Positions 58,396 through 64,000 of a stretch of DNA of 64,000 nt are shown one piece after another. Origin of the DNA: Verrucomicrobiaceae bacterium (GTDB lineage Bacteria > Verrucomicrobiota > Verrucomicrobiia > Verrucomicrobiales > Verrucomicrobiaceae); assembly GCA_016795465.1 (NCBI GenBank), contig JAEUHK010000112.1, positions 42,980 through 106,979 on the forward strand. Reading direction: 5' to 3'. The position numbers and the translations under genes are program-made. The notes below the pieces were generated by a model. That model did no database searches. It was not told the DNA's origin and saw only the letters and a list, made by a program, of their open reading frames with translations. The stretch's first letter is position 1. Every line of letters begins with the position of its first letter.

Positions 58396-61371
58396 ATGGA
58401 TGAACTCATTCTCCTTCTCGTGATCGTCGCCTCGGCGGTCCTCATCATGCCCATCTGTGCGCTGGTGTTTGCCAGCCGTGCCCGGCGTGAAACGCGTGAG
58501 CTTCGCAAGGAGGTCGAACGCCTCCGCGACTTCGGCACAACGCAACTCGAACGCCTCAACCGGCTCTCCAGCCGCGTCAGCGGGCTCGAAGACCACCAAA
58601 CTACCCCGCAGCCCAAACCCGCACCGCAGGTCGAAACACCCGTTTTCGTGCCGCCGCTCGTTTTGAAGCCCGAACCGGCACCAAAACCGGTTTTCGTGCC
58701 ACAGCCGGAACTGCCCAAGCCAGCGCCGAAACGCGAGATTACACCTCCAACACCCAAAACGCCACCGCCCTTGCCCAAGGCACCCGAGCTCAACTTGGAG
58801 CAGTTCATGGGCGCGAAGCTGTTCGCGTGGGTCGGCGGGCTGGCGTTGTTTCTCGGCGTCGTGTTCTTTGTGAAGCACAGCATGGAGCAGGGCTGGATCT
58901 CCCCCGCGTTGCGCATGGCCATGGGGCTCATCACCGGCATCGGACTCGTCGTGAGCGGCGTCATCACGCATCGCCGGCCGCGCTACCTCACCCTCGCGCA
59001 GACGCTCATCGCCACCGGCATCGTCATGCTCTACGGCGTGAGCTTCACCGCGCATGCCATCTGGCACATCGCGCCGTTTGATCATGCGCTGGTCACCTTT
59101 GGCTTCATGGCGGCAGTCACAGCAGCGGCCTTCCTGCTCGCGGTGCGGCTCAATGCGCAAGTCGTGGCCGTCCTCGGCCTGCTCGGCGGCTTTTTGACGC
59201 CGATCCTGTGCTCCACCGGCCATGACAATCCCTTTGGCCTGTGGAGCTACATCGCGCTGCTTTGCCTCGGCGTGCTCGCGGTGGTGAAACACACGCGCTG
59301 GCATCACCTCGTGCCGCTTGCCGCGGGTGGTGTGCTGGTGATGCAATTCGGCTGGCTGGCGAAGTTTTGGAATGAAAGCCAATACGCACACGGCGCGGCC
59401 ACCTGGGTGCCGATTGGCGTGATGCTTGGTTTCGCCGCGCTCTTCACCACCGCGCTCGTGTGGATGAAAAACGATGAAAAGGCGCAGGAAAGCGGCGCGC
59501 TCATGCTTTTGGCGGGCGCGTGGCTCACGGCGCTCAACCTGCTGTGGTTCGAAAGCATCACGAACCGCCCCGGCGTGCTCTACACGCTCGTGTTCGGCGT
59601 ATCGGCGCTCGTGATGACCCTCGTGTGGCTGCGGCCGCGTGTGAAAATGGCGCAGGGCATCAATGCGGGCCTCGGCTTCCTGCATTTGATGATCTGGACC
59701 ACCTCCAGCCTCAAAACGGAACTGCTGCCGTGGGCGCTGGGTCTGTATTTGCTCTTCGGTGCGGTGCACACGGCCTTCGCGGTGCTGTGGCAGCGTCGTG
59801 GTGAAAGCGTGCAGGGCTTCCTGAGCTGGACGCCGGTCATCTCGCTCGCGCTCATGATGCTGCCGGTGCTTTGCCTGAATGAAGTCAGTGTCGCCCTATG
59901 GCCCGCAGTGCTGCTCGCCGATGCGCTCGTCATCGGCGTGGCCATCGCGACCGGCGCGCTCGCGACCGTGCTGGCCGCCCTGGTGCTCACCTTGATCACC
60001 GTCGGCCTGTGGCTCTTTGCACGGCTGCCCTCGAACGCGGCGCTCAGCCTCGCGCCTTTCCTCACCGTGCTCGGCGGATTCAGCCTGCTCTTCATCGGCG
60101 TGGGCAGTTGGCTGGCGAAAAAGCGCCCGCAGGCGCAATTCGCCGGTTCATTGCCAGTTTGCGCGGCGGTGATGCCTTTCGTGCTCCTTATCGCGGCCAC
60201 GTTGCATCTGAAGGTGGCGAATCCCTCGCCCATGTTTGGCCTCGCGCTGCTGCTCACGGCTTTCATGCTCGGTCTCGCACGCGTGAGCGGCATCACGCAG
60301 CTCGTCCCAGCGGCACTCGGCTGCGTGCTCGCGCTGACATGGTCCTGGCATGCGCAGAGCTTCGATGCGGAGTCGCCCGTGCTGCCGCTGCTGTGGTATC
60401 TCGGCTTCTACGCGCTCTTCACGCTGCATCCGCTGCTCTTCCGTGCGAAACAAGCCGAGCGAAAGCTGCCATGGATCTCCTCCGCAGCCGCCGGGCTCGG
60501 CTTTTTCGGGCTCGTGTTTCGCGTGGTAACGCTCGCCTGGCCGAATGGCGCGATGGGCCTATTGCCGCTCGGCTTTGCGCTGCCGCCGTTGCTTCTGCTG
60601 GTCTTCGTTTTGAAAAAGCATGCGCCGCAGAATCCCGCACGGCTCACACAACTCGCGTGGTATGGCGGTGTGGCGCTGTTTTTCATCACACTGGTGTTTC
60701 CGGTGCAGTTTGAGCGTCAGTGGATCACGCTCGGCTGGGCTTTGGAAGGTGCCGCTCTGTGCTGGCTCTTCCGCCGCGTGCCGCACGATGGCCTGCGCCT
60801 CACCGGCGCGGGATTGCTCATCGCCGCCTTCGTGCGCCTCGCGCTGAATCCTGATCTCTGGTCCGGCCAGGTGCGCGGCGACACCGCGCTCATGAACTGG
60901 CCGCTCTACGCGCTCTCACTTACCGCCCTCGCTCAATTCGCCGCCGCGTGGCAGCTCACGCCGCCATCGCATCTGTGGCGCGAGGTCAATCTGCGTGGTC
61001 TTTTCCTCAGCCTCGGCACCGCGCTCGTGTTTCTGCTCATGAGCTACGAGATTGCCGACTTCTACACCTCACCGACCGCGACCGTGCATGTGCTGCGCTT
61101 TGGCGACAGCTTCGCACGTGACATGGTGACGACCATCGCGTGGTCGCTCTTCGCGCTCGCCCTGCTCAGCCTAGGCATCTGGAAAAAAGCCGCGCCCGTC
61201 CGCTACACGGGCATCGCGCTGCTCGGCGTGGCACTCATAAAGCTCTTCCTTCACGACCTCGCGAACATCGGCAACATCTACCGCGTCGGCGCGCTCATGA
61301 TCGTCGCGGTGATCGCGCTCGCGGCCTCGTATCTGTATCAACGCTTCCTCCAGGACGAACCCAAGTCATGA
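58396..61371 (+). CDS. DUF2339 polytopic membrane protein
   Basis: This 991-residue protein has an N-terminal span, a coiled-coil-like charged helix (RARRETRELRKEVERLRDF), a Pro-rich linker (about 70-135), then roughly 25 membrane segments. The DUF2339 hallmark is MGAKLFAWVGGLALFLGVVFFVKHSMEQGWISPALRMAMGL. The function is unknown. Its stop overlaps the DUF3999 ATG by ATGA, the known partner of DUF2339 in many genomes. Confidence 0.9.
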   Translation: MDELILLLVIVASAVLIMPICALVFASRARRETRELRKEVERLRDFGTTQLERLNRLSSRVSGLEDHQTTPQPKPAPQVETPVFVPPLVLKPEPAPKPVFVPQPELPKPAPKREITPPTPKTPPPLPKAPELNLEQFMGAKLFAWVGGLALFLGVVFFVKHSMEQGWISPALRMAMGLITGIGLVVSGVITHRRPRYLTLAQTLIATGIVMLYGVSFTAHAIWHIAPFDHALVTFGFMAAVTAAAFLLAVRLNAQVVAVLGLLGGFLTPILCSTGHDNPFGLWSYIALLCLGVLAVVKHTRWHHLVPLAAGGVLVMQFGWLAKFWNESQYAHGAATWVPIGVMLGFAALFTTALVWMKNDEKAQESGALMLLAGAWLTALNLLWFESITNRPGVLYTLVFGVSALVMTLVWLRPRVKMAQGINAGLGFLHLMIWTTSSLKTELLPWALGLYLLFGAVHTAFAVLWQRRGESVQGFLSWTPVISLALMMLPVLCLNEVSVALWPAVLLADALVIGVAIATGALATVLAALVLTLITVGLWLFARLPSNAALSLAPFLTVLGGFSLLFIGVGSWLAKKRPQAQFAGSLPVCAAVMPFVLLIAATLHLKVANPSPMFGLALLLTAFMLGLARVSGITQLVPAALGCVLALTWSWHAQSFDAESPVLPLLWYLGFYALFTLHPLLFRAKQAERKLPWISSAAAGLGFFGLVFRVVTLAWPNGAMGLLPLGFALPPLLLLVFVLKKHAPQNPARLTQLAWYGGVALFFITLVFPVQFERQWITLGWALEGAALCWLFRRVPHDGLRLTGAGLLIAAFVRLALNPDLWSGQVRGDTALMNWPLYALSLTALAQFAAAWQLTPPSHLWREVNLRGLFLSLGTALVFLLMSYEIADFYTSPTATVHVLRFGDSFARDMVTTIAWSLFALALLSLGIWKKAAPVRYTGIALLGVALIKLFLHDLANIGNIYRVGALMIVAVIALAASYLYQRFLQDEPKS

Positions 61372-63278
61372 AACACCTGCTCCTTCTCCTCGCCGCCACC
61401 AGCGCCCTCGCCGATCACGCGGCGTGGACGCATCTGCAAAAGCTGCCCGTCACACAATCCGGCCTGCAACGCGTGGAGCTCGATCCTGCACTGCTGGATG
61501 CCTCTGCCACGGCGTTGGGCGATCTGCGACTTGTGAATCCCGCGGGCGAGGAGCGGCCGTATGCTCTTTTGAAGCATAAGTTCCAAGAGCCGCCCACGCA
61601 TGAGAGTATGAACTTTATTCAGAAGCTTGAGGGGCAATGGACAAAGTTAGAATTTCGGATTCAAAGTCCGCAGATGGTTGAAAGCGTCTGGCTGAACACC
61701 GATGCGCGTGGTTTCATCAAGGCTGCGAAGCTTGAGGCGACTGCTGACGGTGTGAACTGGCACACATTGAACGCAAACGCACTGCTCACGGATCAAAACG
61801 GGCCGTTCAACCGCCAGATCAATTTTGAGCCAGGAACTTGGAGCCAGTTTCGGGTAAGCGTGGACGACAGGCGTTCGGCTCCATTGGTCTTTACCGGGGC
61901 AGGAGTGCGGGGTGTTGCTCCTACAGCGGATAATGCGGTGCCTTTTGCAGTGAAAATTATCTCCCGCACAGAGAATGGCGGTAGCACCAAGATTCTCATC
62001 GATCTCGGCGCTCGAAATCTAGAACTCGGAACGGCGAGGCTGCTTACTTCGGAGGCTATGTTTAACCGCTCAGGCTATAACAGCCTTATCGGCATCAAGA
62101 AGATACTGTACCGCCAGGAATATGAAGGCCATTTCGCCGAAGATGTGACTTTGCATATGCATGAGCTGTCTCCGGAGCGCGAACTCACGCTGACGATCCG
62201 CAATGACGAAAACCCGCCGCTGAAGATCGACGGCGTCGAAATCACGCGCCACGTGCTACCGCTCGTGTTTCAAGCCGACGTGGCAGGCGAGTGGCAGCTC
62301 TTCGCTGGCAATCCGCAGGCCTCCGCGCCGAGCTATGACCTCGCGAAAATGTCCGATCAGCTCCGCCGCGCCTCAAGCGTGCTCGTGAAAGCGGGCGCGG
62401 TGGAGCCGAATCCGGCTTTCCGTGCCGAAGCGGCGCTGCCCGCGACGGGTGAGGCAGGCGAGGTGCGGCTGGACACGCGCGGCTGGCAGTGGCGACGAGC
62501 GATTTTGCCTTCAGAAAACGAAAAGCGCGTCTTCCGGCTCGATCTCGATGATCACGCGCTCGCTCACTCTACGAGCGGTGGAGGCGATTTGCGTGTCATC
62601 GCAGCGGAAGGCGTTTTGATCCCGCATTTGCTCATCGAAGGCCGCGAGACCACTCGCGCGGCAGTGGTGCTCACGCCCTTTCCCGATGAAAAACGGCCGA
62701 AAACCTCCCGCTGGCGCTTCACGCTGCCGATTGAGAAGCTGACCGTGAAGGCGCTGCATCTGCGCACAAGCTCGTCCCTGTTTCAGCGCTCGATTCGCGT
62801 GCTTGAGCCGGTGGATGGCAAGATGCGGTCGATTGGCTCGGCGAATTGGAAGAGCACGCCCGACTCACCGCAGCCGGAACTGCGCATCGACATTGGCGGA
62901 AGGCTGCAAGGTGCCGAACTCGTGGTGGAAACCGACAATGGCGACAATCCGGCGCTGCAACTCACCTCCGTGGAGATCGAGAAGCCGGTGGTGAGCCTGC
63001 TTTTCGAAGCGCACGGCGGTGCGCGGCCGCTGCATCTCTTTTACGGCAAAGCGAATGCCTACGCGCCGGACTACGACATCCGCTTTGTGCGGGATCGCTT
63101 CGAAAAAGCCACGCACGTGCCCGTGAAGCTCGGCGATGCCGAGGTGCTGAAGCGGGTGAAAGCACGCGCGAGCAGCACCAGCGGCAGTCCGTGGCTGTGG
63201 GCCGCGTTGGTGCTCGTTGTCGGAGGCTTGCTCTGGGTGGTGGCGCGGCTGCTGCCGAAGGTGGAGAGTGCGTCATGA
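61368..63278 (+). CDS. DUF3999 secreted/membrane-anchored protein
   Basis: This 636-residue protein has a signal peptide (MKHLLLLLAATSALA) and a large beta-rich DUF3999 region (AWTHLQKLPVTQSGLQRVEL, DLRLVNPAGEERPYAL, RLDLDDHALAHSTSGGGDLRV, LELRIDIG-like strands), with a C-terminal membrane span (about 612-630; WLWAALVLVVGGLLWVVARLL). It probably sits in the periplasm and is coupled to DUF2339. Bases about 61590-62090 have a lower G+C than the rest. Its stop overlaps the next ATG by ATGA. Confidence 0.87.
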   Translation: MKHLLLLLAATSALADHAAWTHLQKLPVTQSGLQRVELDPALLDASATALGDLRLVNPAGEERPYALLKHKFQEPPTHESMNFIQKLEGQWTKLEFRIQSPQMVESVWLNTDARGFIKAAKLEATADGVNWHTLNANALLTDQNGPFNRQINFEPGTWSQFRVSVDDRRSAPLVFTGAGVRGVAPTADNAVPFAVKIISRTENGGSTKILIDLGARNLELGTARLLTSEAMFNRSGYNSLIGIKKILYRQEYEGHFAEDVTLHMHELSPERELTLTIRNDENPPLKIDGVEITRHVLPLVFQADVAGEWQLFAGNPQASAPSYDLAKMSDQLRRASSVLVKAGAVEPNPAFRAEAALPATGEAGEVRLDTRGWQWRRAILPSENEKRVFRLDLDDHALAHSTSGGGDLRVIAAEGVLIPHLLIEGRETTRAAVVLTPFPDEKRPKTSRWRFTLPIEKLTVKALHLRTSSSLFQRSIRVLEPVDGKMRSIGSANWKSTPDSPQPELRIDIGGRLQGAELVVETDNGDNPALQLTSVEIEKPVVSLLFEAHGGARPLHLFYGKANAYAPDYDIRFVRDRFEKATHVPVKLGDAEVLKRVKARASSTSGSPWLWAALVLVVGGLLWVVARLLPKVESAS

Positions 63279-64000
63279 GTCCCGAACCGTTTTCCAGCTT
63301 CATGAGCCGTGCGCTGTTTGATCCGCAGCGCGGCTACTACACGCGGAATATCAAGACCGTCGGTGCTCGCGGAGACTTCAGCACGTCGGCGACGCTTTCG
63401 CCGACGCTCGGCAAACGCATCGCGGTGTGGCTGAAGGATGCGCGGAATGTGATCGAGATCGGCGCGGGGAATGGGCAGCTTATGGAGCAGGTGCAGCGCT
63501 CGTTGGGCTGGTGGCGGAGGTTTCGGATGCGGTTTCACATTGTCGAGACCTCGCCGGTGCTGCGTGAGCAGCAGCAGAAGCGTCTCAAAGGTGTGACGTG
63601 GCATGAAACGCTCGAATCCGCGCTCGCGGCGACGGGTGGTGACGCGTGGATTTATCACAACGAGCTTCTCGATGCCTTCCCGGCCACTTTGATCGAATGG
63701 CGCGGCGGCAAATGGCACGAGGTTTGGGTGCCGGAGGAGCTGCGACCGCTCGAAATCGACCCGCAGCCATTTTCAGCGCTGAAGCACACGTCCTTCGCCG
63801 AAGGCCAGCGCTGCGAAATTCATCCCAGCATCCGCGAGTGGCTTCAAAAATGGTCTCCGCACTGGAAACGCGGCCAGATGCTCACCATCGACTACGGCGG
63901 CGCGTTTCCGGCTTTGTATCACCGTCGGCCAGGAGGCTCGTTGAGAGGCTATTTGATGCATCAGCGGCTTTACTGGCCGGATTTGCTGCAAAGCCCCGGC
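63275..64000 (+). CDS. MidA/NDUFAF7-like SAM-dependent methyltransferase (3' end outside window)
   Basis: The reading frame is open to the window edge, giving the first 242 residues. The start SFMSRALFDPQRGYYTR, GDFSTSATLSPTLGKRI, EIGAGNGQLM (SAM motif), IYHNELLDAFP and TIDYGG...RRPGGSLRGYLMHQRL match the COG1565/MidA family, whose mitochondrial member methylates an arginine of a complex I subunit. The ATG at 63275 overlaps the DUF3999 stop by four bases. The stop codon is not in the window. Confidence 0.88.
   Translation, partial: MSPEPFSSFMSRALFDPQRGYYTRNIKTVGARGDFSTSATLSPTLGKRIAVWLKDARNVIEIGAGNGQLMEQVQRSLGWWRRFRMRFHIVETSPVLREQQQKRLKGVTWHETLESALAATGGDAWIYHNELLDAFPATLIEWRGGKWHEVWVPEELRPLEIDPQPFSALKHTSFAEGQRCEIHPSIREWLQKWSPHWKRGQMLTIDYGGAFPALYHRRPGGSLRGYLMHQRLYWPDLLQSPG

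Noticed and set aside
1..64000. CRISPR array, tRNA or rRNA genes, insertion sequences
   Set aside because: No regularly spaced repeats, no cloverleaf with CCA-type acceptor stem and no transposase found. The branched palindrome at 8146-8226 folds like a cloverleaf but has no tRNA consensus bases.

Overview
This window is G+C-rich, almost fully coding bacterial chromosome. It reads as a member of the Verrucomicrobia, probably Verrucomicrobiaceae / Prosthecobacter-like. That placement rests on gene content recalled from these families, not on a search: a Lys/Ala/Pro-rich DksA-like protein beside L33 and S18, a Tat-exported DUF1501 protein, Ser/Thr kinase-FGE fusions paired with ECF sigma factors, exosortase/EpsI, large secreted beta-propeller and beta-helix proteins with calcium-repeat tails, and short palindromic repeats at gene ends. 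I see no tRNA, rRNA, CRISPR array, prophage or transposase.

Layout. 1-5.3 kb: housekeeping genes (DksA-like protein cut by the window edge, rpmG, rpsR, folE2, tsaC, a methyltransferase, an aspartic-protease-like lipoprotein). 5.3-26.3 kb: an exopolysaccharide/LPS locus, nearly all on the minus strand and read from right to left: DAHP synthase, a 96-aa protein, hldA, gmhA, fkbM-type methyltransferase, flippase, polymerase, two glycosyltransferases, a plus-strand GT9 glycosyltransferase, a methyltransferase, exosortase, EpsI, larE, a small unknown, larB, a CapK/PaaK-like ligase, a WecG-like glycosyltransferase, a small membrane protein, a two-domain oxidoreductase and a heparinase-type lyase. 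Many joints are 4-base ATGA overlaps, so much of it is probably translationally coupled. 26.3-33.4 kb: a repeat-bearing intergenic stretch, a YyaL-type protein, an EamA exporter, an SGNH hydrolase and a secreted beta-helix protein. 33.5-39.5 kb: a GEVED-esterase, an ECF sigma factor with two tiny membrane proteins, then a second ECF sigma factor coupled to a kinase-FGE fusion. 39.6-48.4 kb: four secreted proteins on the plus strand (kelch propellers of 7 and 14 repeats, a small calcium-repeat protein, a propeller/choice-of-anchor protein), interrupted by a GNAT gene. 48.4-64 kb: a CxxCH/alpha-toroid protein, a monooxygenase-fold protein, a GNAT, a tandem thioredoxin, an isomerase/epimerase, DUF1501, galM, two more glycosyltransferases, a LolA-like protein, and a DUF2339-DUF3999-MidA operon cut by the right edge.

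The genes of the 5-26 kb block fit one pathway. hldA and gmhA make heptose precursors. The GT9, GT4, WecG-like and other transferases build a repeat unit. The Wzx/Wzy-like pair exports and polymerises it. The two-domain oxidoreductase, CapK-like ligase and lyase modify or trim sugars. No initiating phosphoglycosyltransferase and no Wza/Wzc export proteins are in view. The most unusual items are palindromic repeats that have become protein-coding (an 81-bp in-frame element inside the two-domain oxidoreductase, and one forming the C-terminus of the SGNH hydrolase), lar nickel-cofactor genes wired into the polysaccharide operon, the paired 7- and 14-repeat kelch proteins with a shared C-terminal motif, and a haem-motif protein with a squalene-cyclase-like fold.
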